Assembly (NCBI GenBank): GCA_019155185.1
Contig: CM032797.1
Span: forward strand, 14,532,659-14,596,658
From: Beaufortia kweichowensis
Taxonomy: Eukaryota > Chordata > Actinopteri > Cypriniformes > Gastromyzontidae
Reading direction: 5' to 3'
Length of the DNA stretch: 64,000 bases
The notes beneath the pieces were generated by a model. That model made no database searches. It was not told where the DNA came from and saw nothing but the letters and a program-made list of their open reading frames with translations. The translations under genes were made by a program, and so were the position numbers. Every line of letters starts with the position of its first letter. Position 1 is the stretch's first letter. Of this stretch, positions 47,287-61,420 are shown in pieces.

Positions 47287-49225
47287 TGTATTTGGTGGGT
47301 CAGTTAGGCTGTTTTAGAGAAGGGGGGAAAAGAACTGTCACTTTAGACCAAACTTCAAGCCTTCCACAATTGATCACTGTGGATAACCATTTTCCACAAC
47401 ACACACTTAATCATTCCTTTATTATAGCTATATTCACACATATATATGTCAATTTGTATTTCTACTTTGAACCAGTAGACCAGAGAAGTACTCTAACCCA
47501 GTGTGATATTTGGGTTTTAATAGTACTTTTTTCAGACGGTTTGTCATGCAGACCTACTATAGTTACTTGTTGGCACACATCAGTTTGAGATCATAGATGC
47601 TGCATAGTTTACACTTGTGCCTCTGCGGAAACCCGCACTTTCAGGTTGCACACGCAAAGCTTTTCTTATTTTGTTGAACCTATAATTAACATTTTTAGAC
47701 CTACCCACTTTATGCCTTTCAAACAAGCTGTGCCTTAAATGGTGCTTTAAGTATATGTCTACACAATGGCCTTCACAATGTCTTTGGTGTTGTTTGCTCC
47801 ATCACAGGAGCCAATATCCTCAAACTAAGAACTCTTCCTGCCATTCCTATTCCTACAGGTTTTGGTTTTGTTCCCATTTCTAGCTATTACAGCTTATCTT
47901 TTTGCATGTAGTTAATGTGTTAATATGTGGTTCTACTTCGTACTATTGTTTAAAAAAAATCAAGTCTATAGTGTCGTTCCTTATTGTTTGAATTTTCACA
48001 CGTTTCTATACTGTAACAAATCTGGGCATTGGCCCACCATGGTCTTTGTGTCTAGACCACCTCATTCCCCATTTATTTGGGGAGTTCACTTGTAATTTCA
48101 CAACTTGTCCCCATTGAGTTGCTTTTATGGGGTTTATTATGATATGACTTGGAACCAAATCACACTCGGTTCATAACCTTGGATTTTTGCATAATTTTGG
48201 TTATGGCGCATATGGCAGAAGTCCCAAGTAATTTTAAACGTTTTCTTGTTTGCCGCTACGCTTGTAGTTGCTTTTGGCAAGAGTTTAAATGAACATGTCA
48301 ACTTAACTTGCATGTTCAAGTTTCTGTTGAACCGCTCATCATTTGTCACTTTGTTAAAGAAAATCAGCATTATATAGTCTTAAGTTACTCGTTTTGTTTG
48401 CCTGAACCGAGACAGCTGTGACATCACTTGACTGTTGGCACTTCTGTATTTTTAAGTTTGGTAGATGTCTGTGTTGAGGCCATGGTCTTGCTTGCAATGC
48501 TTTAGTTTCATCTTGTTTGTGGTATAAACAGACATTTCTTTTTACCTTCCAGCTTCTGTGTATAAAAAAAATACTTCCTTTTCTTTAAGCTTTTGCATTT
48601 AAGCAGAACATCGGCATTCCTAAAAGTTGTTCAGTTTGTTTTGAGTGGGGCATGATGGACCAAAGCATCTTTTCTGTTCTACCAGCCAGTTTTGCCTTTT
48701 CTTATCAAAGTGTATCTAACTGTGAGGCAATATTCTTTTTTACCAGCTGCTTTGAGCATCCAGTGGGCAGAAACCAAGCAAAGTTAAGAGGGCTTATATG
48801 TATATTGCCTTTTTGTTTACAAAACACCTTAAAAGAAAGATGTGGTTTAAGTATATATCAAATGATTATTTCTGTTAGAAAACAGAACCAAACAGAAGTC
48901 TTAAGTAGAGATGGCGCTTCTATTACATTTATTTGTTTTTTTTCCTGAATGGATATGTTAAGAAAATGTTAAGTGGGTGATGGCTACTGTATATAGGGGT
49001 TTTTGTACAAGTACCTGAAAATCAGCACCAGTTCTGTCTCAGACGTGTATATTTTGATATGGCAATACCAGACATTTAGCTCACTGTAGAGCCTTCTTTT
49101 TTATTACACAATATTAAAGAGATTCCAACACATTGTGTGTGAACATGCAATTGCCCTCTTGGACGTATAACCTTTCTTTTGATAGTTCCTTATGTTTCTG
49201 CCTTCAATAAATCTTTCAGTTTCTT
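47287..49225 (+). other. ptbp1: PTBP1 3' UTR
   Basis: 1.9 kb, T-rich, with several CTTTTCTT-like stretches. It ends near the AATAAA at 49206-49211. The boundary is approximate. Confidence 0.7.
49206..49211 (+). terminator. ptbp1: PTBP1 polyadenylation signal AATAAA
   Basis: Within CCTTCAATAAATCTTTC, followed by a TTGCTTTCATCTTTTTGTC element. An upstream ATTAAA near 49112 may be an alternative. Confidence 0.7.
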
Positions 49226-49920
49226 GCTTTCATCTTTTTGTCTTAATTTCTGAAATTACAAAATTGACATTTTCACATTCTACATTTGGTTAACAATCTT
49301 CCTTTTTAACTTTCCTTACCTGTGAGAGATCTCTGTTGACTTTGTGTTAACTAACTTGCCTCACTGTCTGGTTTCTCTCTTCTGAAATGTTGAAAATGCT
49401 CTTACTGTACATCTTAAGAGACTTTTTTTCATGTAGGCATGATTAGGCTTACTTTTCTCAAGTGAATTTTATTTTATCTCAAAATATAAATTCGTAACTT
49501 CTAAAGCAGAAGCTGATGTGTACAGTAAGTGAATGCGGGTAACCTCACAATAAAGCTCTACATCTCTTATGATATGTCACCTATCGTACAGCAGGTGGCG
49601 CACTCGATTAATATTCAGGGTTTGTTTTGGCGCATACAGAGAGTTAAGAGGCAAATCAGTTTTCACGGCTGAAAGGGTTGGATTATTGGATCAGGTATAG
49701 GTGACAGAGCTCCGGTAAAGACGCCACAGTCCATATTAATGAGAAAGTTATCTAACAGCAGTCATTTCAGTTTTCATAACAATGTTTTCCCCACGTTGGC
49801 TGCTTGACGTTTCAGTTAATAGTGCATGTAATAACCTATGATGTAAAGAGGTGATTATTGAACTTGTTGAGGCACTTAGAATAAAATTAACTATAAATGC
49901 GTAAAATAAATACACAATGG
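49226..49920. other. Intergenic, PTBP1 to EFNA2
   Basis: Short spacer of about 0.7 kb. It holds the CTCF-like motif at 49588-49603. I see nothing else. Confidence 0.7.
49588..49603 (+). promoter_or_regulatory. CTCF-like core motif
   Basis: CAGCAGGTGGCGCACT closely fits the CTCF core (CCASYAGRKGGCR). It lies between a housekeeping gene and a developmentally regulated gene. Binding is not shown by sequence alone. Confidence 0.4.
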
Positions 49921-50824
49921 GATGAAACGCGTTTTGAAACATCTCGTGGGTTTAACGCCAGGCAGCGAGCGCATCCCTAAGCCCCGCCCCTTTCTGAAGG
50001 TATACCGTTGATGACAACTGTCGCCGGACACGAATCAGATTCAAGATGAACCGGTGAATAACGAAGAAGTACGTGAGTTAAAATTCATTAGATTTTTAGC
50101 ACAAATAGTCGATTTAGTCTAGATCTAAAATTAGATTAAAAAAAAAAAGCTAGCACAAATAGTGGGTGAAGACGGAGATGTGTAAGGAAGAATGATAAAA
50201 TAGCCTTTGTTCCTCCAGGACACAGAGGACTCGGGTGAAACGGGTCGACGTCTGCGTGGGGTCCGATCTTTTTCACTGTAGAGAGCCCAAAACAACACGA
50301 TTCCTGCAACAGCTGAGAGATAACTTACGCAGATAAGATAGCCAACTGAAGAAACGCGAAACTGAAAGGCGTGTGTAGCAGATGGGGATGTGTTTCACGC
50401 GTGTTTCTCGTGTACACCACATGGGGTAGAGCGGGATCTGAAAGTTGCTGCGCTATAACGAGGAGCATCACTGTAGGACACGCGAGAGCGCGCATGGCAC
50501 TGTCCCGCATTCAGATGATGGACGGATTTCTGATGCCATAGAAAACGCCGTAGAAGACAGTACCGTGGAGCACATTGTACTTCTATTGCACGATAATAAT
50601 TTATCGCAATGGATTTTCCATTAAAAAAAACTTAAAACGCACGACACGTATAAAGTGAGCCTCTGAACAGGTGATGCTGTTGAACATCGGTCTGGATTAC
50701 ATGCCTTTTTATAATGTTAAATATTATGTACACAGATTTTACACGTGCGTATTTGAAAAGTTTTCTCTGAAGTAAGCAGCTGCGAGTATTCATTTCGAGG
50801 TGAAGACTGATGTTAATAACTCAA
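49920..50824 (+). promoter_or_regulatory. efna2: EFNA2 promoter and 5' leader
   Basis: CpG-rich, with a GC box (CCCCGCCCC at 49981-49989). Several upstream ATGs occur (for example 50046 and 50514), each closed by an early stop, so a long leader would contain small upstream frames. AAGTAC|GTGAGT at 50072/50073 is a possible leader donor, which would make part of this intronic. The start site is unresolved. Confidence 0.5.
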
Positions 50825-50934
50825 ATGGAGTTGACGGTGGTTGTTTTTACGGTAGTGTGTTGGGTGTCCGTATGGTCGGACGACAGGATCATCTCAGATA
50901 GACATGCGGTCTACTGGAACAGCTCAAACTCCAG
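50825..50934 (+). CDS. efna2: Ephrin-A2, first coding exon
   Basis: Encodes 36 residues plus two bases of Arg: a signal peptide (MELTVVVFTVVCWVSVWS, 1-18) and the beginning of the ephrin receptor-binding domain, DDRIISDRHAVYWNSSNS. The SDR.AVYWN.SN signature is specific to ephrin-A exon 1, and N32-S-S is a glycosylation sequon. Ephrin-A2 is a GPI-anchored ligand of EphA receptors used in axon guidance. The A2 assignment follows from linkage to PTBP1, PLPPR3, PALM and GRIN3B. An in-frame ATG at 50810 would add five residues, but 50825 has the better context (A at -3, G at +4). The donor is CCAG|GTGAGT. Exon 2, with the YCPHY-type motif, is not in the window. Confidence 0.9.
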
Positions 50935-51442
50935 GTGAGTGTCTTGTGCTCGTACCTGTCGCTCTTATATCATGATGAACAAGGGTTAAACTGTATGTTG
51001 ATGATTTTCAGTCGTTTGTTACATGGGGTGTCATAGGACCTTTTCGACACTGTTTATAGTCTGTATATATATTCTTATTCTTACAGTATATTCTTTATAT
51101 ACTGATTTAGAAATCAGTAAGATATTGTTGATCAGTGTGAGTTTTTAATGATAAGTTCTAGTGTCTAGAATCTGGGTAGCCAGGTGGTCAATATAATGAT
51201 GATACAGGCTACAGCATGTACACAAAAATGCAAAGTTTATTTCTTACACTTATTTTTTGTATTCAAAATTCACTATGAGGCGTGTTAAAGGTTTATTGTT
51301 AGAAATAGGATAACAGTAAATACAGTGTCAATTGTTTTCCACAGTGGCCTCTCAGTTTGATTATATTAAATATATGCTGTATGTTCTAGAAGAAGTGTCT
51401 CAGATGTGTGTGTAATAAGTCAAGTTTATTTTCCTTTAACAA

Positions 51443-51678
51443 TATGTGACCCAGCCTGTGGAAAACCAGTTACAAGTAATTTTTTTCTGATTTACTTATT
51501 TTACAAAATCATCGTGCTTAATGTAAAGACTATTCTGTGAAAAATAACCTTGATATCTTTAATACTAACTGTCAAAGATTGAAATCATAGTGATGTTTAT
51601 TATAGGTAAAATCAAACGTTGATGCTTGTTATCTCATAATTTAATTTTGGGACTTGTTTTCACAGACAGGGTCACATA
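51443..51678 (+). mobile_element. TGTGACCC-ended inverted-repeat element, intact
   Basis: Terminal inverted repeats TATGTGACCCAGCCTGTGG and ACAGACAGGGTCACATA bound a 236-bp element without coding capacity. Family members are at 6711-6860 and 23499-23893. Confidence 0.85.
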
Positions 51679-54600
51679 TTTTTTGAGCTTGTATTAAAAG
51701 ACTACACAGTTAAAAGATATATTTTTGTCCTTCACAGAAAACGTACAGTAATACTGCTCTATAAAACCATGATACCAGTTGGCCCATCCAATAATCAGTA
51801 AAGGAATCTACCCAACCATCCAGCTGTTAATCCAGTTACCATGAACCCATATTTTCAGTTTTTGAACTAAAAGTGACTTTAAAATATTGGACAACTATAA
51901 TTCATTGTACATGATGATATGTGTATTTATAAAACGAATTCCTAACGACCAGCAACATCAGACACATTCGCAGGCTGACAGAATTAAAAAGTACAAGTTC
52001 TCAGTGAAGTTTTGTGACATTGCCCATTTCTCCTTCTTTCAAGGGTATGTGTTAGCAGGGTTCTCTTACTGGCGTGGAGGGTTTTGCTCGGGGGATGTCA
52101 GCCTAATGGTTTTTGACATGCAGCTCCTCAGGTAGAGCTTGGCTAGATAAATAAACACGGCGAAGGTGCTCTTACGGCTGAATTAACAAAGTTAAAAGTG
52201 GCCGTCTTGCAGTACATCAGTAGTCTGCCGAGGTTTAAAATATTAAAGAGGCTCAGAGGAAGATTTCTTTGCAAGCTGTGTGCGCGCGCTTCTACCTCAA
52301 TAGAACGCAGGGCTGGATTTGGATTTTTTTCTGTTAAATAAGCCACAGAGACGCATTCAATATGCATTAATCTTTATTTAGCGGGGTGCTTTACTAGTTC
52401 CTTATGATCTTATGCGCTTTGCTGTGTTTAGATGAATGAGATAAAAGTGAAGTGTGCAAATCCCACATCCATTTTCCCTTATTCATGACAGGTAATTTCT
52501 TTTGACTTCAGTGAATTTGCATGCCTCATTTTGCTGTGCTGATATTGGATTTGAAATATTGTTATGTAGTTCCCATAGATGTTGTGAGTAAAGCCCTGTT
52601 GTATTCACAAGTATTCCATCCAAACTATCAAAAAGAACAGCATTTGCGCCCCACCAAGGCATTGTATAAGAAACAAAAACAACAAAAAACAGCCCAGAGG
52701 GGTCAGCTCTACTTTTCAGACCGTCCTGCCCTCTCTTCTGGTTCTCCAGCAGTATTATAGTCACAATTGCGGAGAGCCTTTGCAGGCCGATTCACCTTGA
52801 GCATTAAAAGCTTGCTATGAATCATATTTTCTTTCTCCTAAGCTCCCTGTCAGGGGTTTTCTATTGAAGCATGCACAGAAAAGAAGATGGACATCCCCTT
52901 AATGCCAATATGTTTGGCCTCTTGGGGGTCCACATGAAAAAAAGGAAGATGCCCAGCTCTGTAACCCAAGAGGATGGACTAATCTAATCCTGTGGTTTAT
53001 CCTTCAAAAGGCCCTCTTTTCTTGAAAGCTTTGAGGTTCTTAACAGAAGTCCCGGCTCATAGCCTCTCGCTCAAGTTGTGCCGTGGTTGGCTGGGGACAG
53101 CTCAGCGCTCGATGTTGTCTGTGCCTTCGCAAAAGGAAAAAAAGTTGAGCTGAGGAATCCAGTCCTCACAGTGATTCATAGATGGGCGCTGTCATTATTC
53201 CCTTGACAGCTCACACTGCTTTTTTCAAGACGCTATGCCGCTGCCTTTTGAGGCCCACAGTAGTGCTCGCTGTTGAAGTTCTGTCACAGCCAAGCATCTA
53301 AAGGTTATTTGCATGCCGTTTCATCGCTAAATTGTTACTATTATGGAAACAATGAATATGTGAAAAGGTCTAGATGGAAGCCACGGATAGCCCAGACCCT
53401 GAAAAACAGCCTATGAATATCTAAAGCAAAATTGCTTCCACAAAGCAATGCATCAGCGAGCTCGGTTTGACTGTCATTACATTTGCTTATCGTTATTTGC
53501 TATTGAATTCAATTAAACATAACCTCTCGTCTGATTGTTTGCTTTTGGATGGGGTTGCACAAGCATTCCTGTCTAATGATTTTGACGATCCACAGCTGTG
53601 TTGATGATGTAATGCCTTGAAATACTTGTCTTGTGCCTTTGAGCTCTTTGCAAGTGAGACAATCTCACAGCAAATCACTAGCTAAGATTTATATAACACC
53701 CTTCTGTTTCTCTAGTAATTTGGATTTGCCGTATTTTAGGAATTTTCAGTGGAATTTAATTTTAGAAATGAAACCCATTTATCTCTTTATGCTCATTTGT
53801 CCTTACATATTCTCAGAGAGATAAGAGAATATGTCTCCCAACCCAGTTATCCGAGTATCAGAACACTGTTAAATTTGTTAGACAAAGCAGGTAGATGCTC
53901 AAGTACCGCAGTACGAGGTTTGGTACTTGTGTTATGATTTGACATCCTATCCATCTTAAGCCAGAGAAAGAAAATATCAAGAAGAAAGTTACATTTTCAT
54001 AACATAGCAAAAGCTTTCCAGGAAACAGGAGTGAATGTTAGTCTTTATTGGTTTGTTGGTTGTTTTATTTTATTTTCTCATTGTGATCTGAGTGAAAGCT
54101 CTGTTGTTATTCTCCTCAGATTTTAAGATGATGTTCTCCTGATGCTTCACCAGTGACTCATCATCTTGTGAGGATCATATTAAAATACGTCTTAAAATAT
54201 TTAGGTTCACTGGTTACAGATTCATCACCTGGTTTTCATCATATGATCTGTTCTGTCTTTAGTTTCAGGCCTCATTGTTCTTAAAATCCAAATAATTCAG
54301 TTTATAACTGTTAGCTGTTTATCTCTGCACAGTAAAAGTGTTTAAATGTTTTCAAGCTCTATTAGATCTTAATTACGTCTCGGGATCTGCTGTGTATTAA
54401 AGTAGTTTCATGGTCTCTCAAGGCTTAAACATTTCAGCATGTGAATATTTATCTGAGGAAACCAGAACAAAACGTGTGCAAGGACAGACGTTGTATAAAG
54501 GTAGCGGTGCATACAACTGATGTTCTTAAACATTTAAAAATAGCACAAGGTGCTGTTTTAGTCCCAGGGCTATGCTAAAGCCCATTGAAAACCACTGTAT

Positions 54601-56836
54601 AAATTCCTGTTTCTCAGTTTCCGTGAACAGTCTCAGATTGCATACAGGACTACATTTTCTTTTTTGAATCCGTAGCTAGCTCGGTTTTTTTGGATGCTCC
54701 TATTTCTGTATGTCTTGACTTTACTGCTTGCAGGGTTTGCTGTGTCTGTCTCCTGGGAATACAACTCAGATTTTTTCAAGCTGTCGGAACGTTTGCAGTA
54801 CTGTGGAATAAAAGCTAGGCATTGTTTCAGGGCGTGCGGTTTCAGCCTGGATGCATGCTTGTTCAGCAACCACTGAATAGACCGACTGTGTTTAAAATGT
54901 TTTAGTCAGATTGATGATATTCAGGTTCTGGTGGAGAGAGATTTTTTCATTTGTAATTCTTTGTCATCATTAGTAATGATAGTGGTTGACCGGCATGTTT
55001 TTTTAAATGACCAATAACGAGTCAGCAATGTGGCCGATATGAGGCGGATATAACACAAATATAATTACGGTAATGAGAAAATTGGTAAAACTAAATTAAT
55101 ATTTATTGTGCATTTCGTATTTAGTTATCAGCATGAAAACAGACTTAAACACATAAAAAGGTAAACTTCAGTCTTGATGATTATGTTAATTATGGGCAGT
55201 TAAATACAACAGGTATTGCATTAAACATATTGTTATTCCTTATCATACAATATTTGTATTTTAACCACCTCACTCAACTAATTTTAGTGTGTTCATTTAA
55301 CGAGAAGAAAGTGTTAATGTATATATGTAGGTTGCACCGGTTTTATTTATACAGAATCAATGCAGCATCTGACACTAAAGCCTGAGCTGGTTTAGTGATG
55401 CCATATTTTATTCATGTACTTGTTTTGAATGATGTGAGGGTGAAAAAAAATTGAATTTTTTTATTTGGGCGAACTATGCCTATATTAACTTGGCAGTCCC
55501 CAGATGCCTTTATACAAAAGCATAAGTTTAAAGCCGAACAGTAACTGTCCCTTTGCATTGTGTGCTAATTGAGTGCACTCAGTAAATTGTGATAATGTCC
55601 TTCACCTCCTTTTGGGTGAAGAGTGGGAGTCGTGATAAGGGACTGAATCAGTGAATCAGACACTGAGTGTTTGCAGCTCATCAGGCCTCTCTGATTAATA
55701 ACATCTCCACAGCACTTTGCATTATCGCCTCAATATAATGAAGAGTGTATTTATCTTGCTGATCTCTTTCTCTGAATCTGCACACTATACAGGATTCGTT
55801 CTTTTAGCCAATAATTGTATTCTTTTACATGTTAGTAAGGTTACACGTTTTACCCGGAGAACGTTCTCGAAACGTGATTTCGAGTTTCTTGACATGGTCG
55901 CTCCACTTTGAGTCAGGGAGCGTGAAGTTCTCATTTCTGTCGCCTTAAACCAGGCTATAACTCTCTATTGTGCTCAGGACCGGAAAGTGGTTGTCTTATA
56001 TCAAACTCATCGCTGTCTGTATTTCCCAGCCCCTCACAGACATTCCCACTGTGGCTCTTAATTAAGAATGTTGTCACAGAATAAAACTTCAACAGATTGG
56101 TTATTGATTGAAACTCCTTTCTTGGCAACAGTCTCCGAATCCCCCATGACTTTTTGCCGGCGGCTGCTATTACACGCAAGCAATAGGTACCGCATGTTTA
56201 ACTGCTCCATTATTCTCCAAAGCCATTTGGTGCGCTGTATATTTGTTTCGTTTGCTGATTTATCAGCGTCTTCTGTCTGAAAATTAAAACGGGTTGTAGC
56301 AATACCTTAATACATTACGCACAGCTCTGTTCTGGCCCGTGTGCTTAAAAGCCAATTTAGGATGTATATTGAGATAAAAGCAAAATCCTAACCCTGTTTG
56401 CAGACTTTAAGCATAGATTCCAGGATGTGGAATATAATCCTTCCCCAAGGCTTGTTCTCACATTGTTATCTCACTTAGAGATAAGATATCATTCAGTGTT
56501 TGTTTGTGAGACCCCAGCTAACCACAGATCACCTCTATTGATTAGCACTTCCAAATGCTTTTGAGGAATGTTACATACTTTTGACAGGTTTGAGCTAAGG
56601 CCACGGTTACCCGAGAGTGATGTAGTGAAAAATGAAACATAATTGACATCATATTTGACATTCATTATACAAGTAAACTTAACACAGTTTGCATGTTTCT
56701 AAAAGGAGAAACTAAAGGGTCACAAGGAACACTGGAAAGGGACAGTTCTTGGCCCCTCATCCATCTCTTTACTATGTCATGCTCTTTTTGGTTTTAATGC
56801 CAAACACTCTGCGAAGAATATCAATGAAGCTCGTGG

Positions 56837-56854
56837 TGGAGAGAGAGAGAGAGG
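56837..56854 (+). repeat. (GA)n simple repeat
   Basis: A short run of GA units (GGAGAGAGAGAGAGAGGG) in EFNA2 intron 1. Confidence 0.85.
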
Positions 56855-59800
56855 GAAGGCATCGCTAATTTTCAACACCCTGAGGAATTTTTATGCATCG
56901 TATCAAAAAGAGTTGTGTAGTTTTGGATTGATTGGGCTGCACTTCAAACATGGTAAACTGACAGTTTGGAGTTGCCTAACAAACATGCAAAATGTGTTTT
57001 GGTTGATTTGTCTGAAATGAAGATTTTGTGAACTGGTTTTTCACATTTAATATTTATGTTTTGCTAAGCACGGTTACTAAACTAAGTGGTTAAGTAAACC
57101 AGTTCATGACGGTGATAGCCCGTGGCCAGACTTGAAGGATTTTTTCTGTAAACCGTCTGGAATCAGCACTAGAATATTCTCTAGACTGCAGGCAGAGATG
57201 CCTGATGCCATACGAGGTGCCAGACACATTCGCCCGTGGGACATTTTGCCCGCTCAGATTAATGGTGGAGATGTTCTCTAATGGACCATAAGAGCTGGTT
57301 TCTGTTATGCACTCAGTGACCAAGTAATAATTTATTCACCTTTTGCCAGAGAGTGTTTTTAACCTTTCTCCTAGTAGCGAAACATTGCAACAACTCTGTG
57401 GATGAGGCTCTGCTTTAAGTATGTGTGTAAACCCCTTGAGAGCTAATTAATTTTCCAAAATCTTGCTTATCTCTCCTCTGTTTTCTAATTTTAGGGGATG
57501 TAGCCACACGTTTGTTGTAGGAGAAAGGATGTGCACTGGAGATAAATTTGGTGCAGAGATTAATTGATTTTTCCAAAACCGCTGCTTGGTGATTGTCATT
57601 TTGTGTAGGGAAAACTTTTCTATGACAGTTGAGATGGTTATTTGATGTATACATTCTGTGAGAATTTATATTTCATGTTTTGACTAAAAATGTCACATCC
57701 ATAATGCTGAAATTGCCCAAATACTTAACATAAACTCAATATTTTTCCCTTGCATTTTAACACAGAAGTTCCTATTACATCATAAAACTGATGGATGCAG
57801 ATTGCTTTGTTTTATTGAGTGTATTTCACAGCAGTAGTTCAGAGCAAATGCACTAGTTTTATTGCTTTCCAAACGTAGCATTTTTTGAGATGTACCTCCA
57901 AAAATAATTAGGTACTCTAACTTATGTGAATTATGCATCTACTTTCCTGTTTTTTACTTTGGAGATGTCCCACACTGTCTCGAATCACGTCGCCTAACAA
58001 TCTCTTTTGCATCTATTTCATGCATGTTTGCGATGTTCACCTGTGTTTGTTGCTCACAGTGTGTTCGTTTGGAGCTGCTCGGTCCCTTTTCCTTTACACT
58101 GGTGGGAATCTCATGGTGCTCAGTTTAATTCTGTAAGGCAGGCCTGTATAAATAATTCATTTCTCCTTTGCTAGCCTTATTTCTGCATGTGGTACAAGTG
58201 TTATTGCCAGTCTACAGTGGGGAAATGCAGGAGTGCTACAAAGAAAGAAAAAGCTTCAATTCACTTCTCCATCGTTTGTTTCGTCGACCCTTTTCCTACG
58301 CTCTCTCTCTCTTTATATGGTTTTCTCTTTTGTTTACGCAACGTCTTTGTTCCACATATCACGAGTGTACAGACTGTTTTTCCAGAGCAATCAGACACTC
58401 AAATACTTAAATGAGTCTCAGAATGTTTACGCATGGGTCATCATAAAACGTTTTCGAAATGTGGCTGGTTTTAAAGAAATGCCATCTTGGCCTTTAAGGA
58501 GCTATCGAATTAATGTAGTCAGAAATAGAGATCACACTTACCTATGTCTGCTTGTTCATCCGAGAATAGTGTTGGTTTCTCTAGGGCATGAACAAGCTGA
58601 GGACAAGCTTCAGTTTAATGGATAACCCCATAATCACTACAGGGAAACTACTTAAGGAAACCATTGTATGCTGGAGTCATGTAACAAGGAAAATGTGGTG
58701 TCACTGAGTTTAATAGTTTAATTTAAAGTGTAAAAATGTCAATTTTCTCTAGGAAAGCTTTTACAGTATTTCCTGTTTTTTCCAGGCATACATTCAAAAA
58801 ATGATTCTTTTGCTGAACCTAATTCAGTTGTGGACATTTATGCTAAACTTGGGAAATGAGTTTTCTTAACATTAAATTAAACTGAACTCTACTTAGATAC
58901 CTAATGTAGTGGAAATGGAATTGAGTAAACACAACAAAATTAGTTGTCAAAGTAAAGCATCCAAATGTCTTGCAATTAGCAAGAAGTAGCAAACATAAGT
59001 ATGTTAAATGTAATTAATTTTTACTACTTAATTTAAGCATTTACTCTTGCTATTGCCAGTCCAATACAAAGCATGCTGTGAACTGAAATGATCTGCACAC
59101 TTTCAGCATACTACATTAACGCCATCAGAAACATACGGATGGATTGATTAAACAACATTTTACAAATTTACACAAACTAAATTGTGAGCAATAAAATTAA
59201 AGTGTAACTAGATTTATTTTGCAATAGCTCATTTTATTAAAGCCAATAAAAAAAAATCATATTTAGTTCAGTTTAGTTTTTAAGCCATTGTCTTCAGCAC
59301 TGATTTTGAATACTGTGGTTAGGAAGACATATTCTAATATCTTCTACCAGAGATGGAATTATTTTCTAATAAAATGTGCACTTTAAATAATAGCTTTTAT
59401 ATCTTTTAGTGCCTTTTAATCGATATCATTTTAAGTTTTTGTTCATCTCTATTTTTCCTCATCCTCACAATGATATAGTGCAGTGATTTCTAACCAGTAT
59501 ATGTATACTAAAACAGAGGATACTAAGAAAGATTTTTTGCTTGGTTAACCCTGTAAAACCCTGTAAATGAAAATAAATCATAAACACCATTCAGTTCCTC
59601 TTTGAAGATAACTTGAAAGCGTGGGATTCTGCTTTTTGCTTGGATTACACATCAAATAAAATATATGTGCACATATATATATAAAGGCGCTGGATTGAGG
59701 AAGATTTCTGCAGAAGCCATCTTTACTCATCTCACACACACATCTCTCATCTTCGCCACAATAAAACACCAGATAAAATCCCCCCAGAACTGTCAAAACA

Positions 59801-61137
59801 TGACAAATCAAGTTCAGGTGTTTCATATAAAGGAATGCAAGGTTTATTCTTTACAAACATTATTGATTTTTACTAAAAATAGATTTTAAATTTTAATATT
59901 AGTGATAACACTGCATTATATCAAATAAAATACACGCTTTAAGATGTTGAAACAAACATTTTAAAATGGCTAGATGCTGATGAAGGGTACTTGAATCCTA
60001 CGAATCCTACTGAAAACTAGTACTTCTTCCTACATATGTGTTACATACTACCTGAGTACATTCTCTCTTTAGGAAACTAAACATGGAAAACATGTTTCCG
60101 GTTAATATCGGCTTGCAGCAGTGTGTTTTTTCCTATACTCGTCCAAAGACTTCGAGTGAAAATGTGAAAATGTAATACAAAATTGTAACTAGTGCAATTT
60201 GCTCAGTGCACACAGATGGCTCCTACAATGGCCCTGCTCACATTAGCTGTGATTGCTTTTAAATGATAAGTGTCATTGAGAAGGCACTTATCCAAAAAAT
60301 GGCTTTGGCAAAAGCAGTGAGCTTCTAAAAATGCAGTGCATTGTATGAAAGGAACAGTGTGTGGTTTACAGCTTGTCACTTTCTAAACCGAACCCCTTCC
60401 CTGAACAGCCTTCTGAACAGACCCTTTAGTCTGTAAGGCTCGAAGAAAAGAGTTTTTTTCTCCCTTAACCCACAAAATTACTGTCTCGTTATGGTCTATT
60501 TGTGTTGGATAGATTTCCTCGCTGCTAATCTCTGCCACAGAGGACATCGATGCAGCTCGGTGATAGCAATGCATTGTGGGTCAGACCCAATCCTACACCT
60601 CCTACATCTCCTTAGAGGGCTGTTTCATATCCTCCCTCCCCCAGTTTAATGTCGCTCCATACAATTATAAAAGCCTGTCTCTCATTGCTTTGCCCTGCAA
60701 TTTTAGGCCCATTTCTGATGCGGGTTATTATGCAGGCTTAGAGGTGACTTGCAAAAACTTCTGCCGGTAAATAGTGCCTGAGAAAGGGAGAGAGAGAATA
60801 CAGTGAGCGTAAATTTTCTCAGGTCCTTCTCTCTCAGCCTGGCAGGGAGTGTGGGTGGACCGCTGGGCTGGAGGATACAGTTTCCATGACTGCTCAAGCT
60901 CACATTTCACAACTCAGATTTGGAAGCTGCTACATGACATGCCCTGTTTGTTAAATGGTATCATTTGTGTTTGTATATCTGTTTCTACTCTGTTTCTAAT
61001 GGTAGCTCATGAACATGTAGAACACAGTCATGTTAAAGGTTTACACGGCTCTAAAAGTTTGGATTACATATATATTTTTACAATTATTATTTGATAGGAC
61101 ATTATACAGAGAGAAGAGAAAGTACAGGGTAGAGAGT

Positions 61138-61420
61138 TTAATTTAATTTATATTGTATTGTATTTTATTTTATTTTATTGTATTTTATTTTTTAATTTGA
61201 TATATTTTGAAATATAAGTAAAATATAAATGTAAAACAAAATATAACAATAATAACAAAATTATTATTATGTTTTGTTTTAGATTGATATAAGATGTATT
61301 ATTAATATTATTATTATTTTATATTTTGTTTTAGGTTTATATTAGATTGAACTATTATTATTGTTATTGTTATTATTATTACATAAACAAAAACATATTA
61401 TTTTTGTTAAATAACTTTAA
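61138..61420 (+). repeat. AT-rich simple sequence
   Basis: Repeated TATTTTATTTTATT and ATTATTATT units, almost free of G and C. Low-complexity sequence. Confidence 0.85.
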
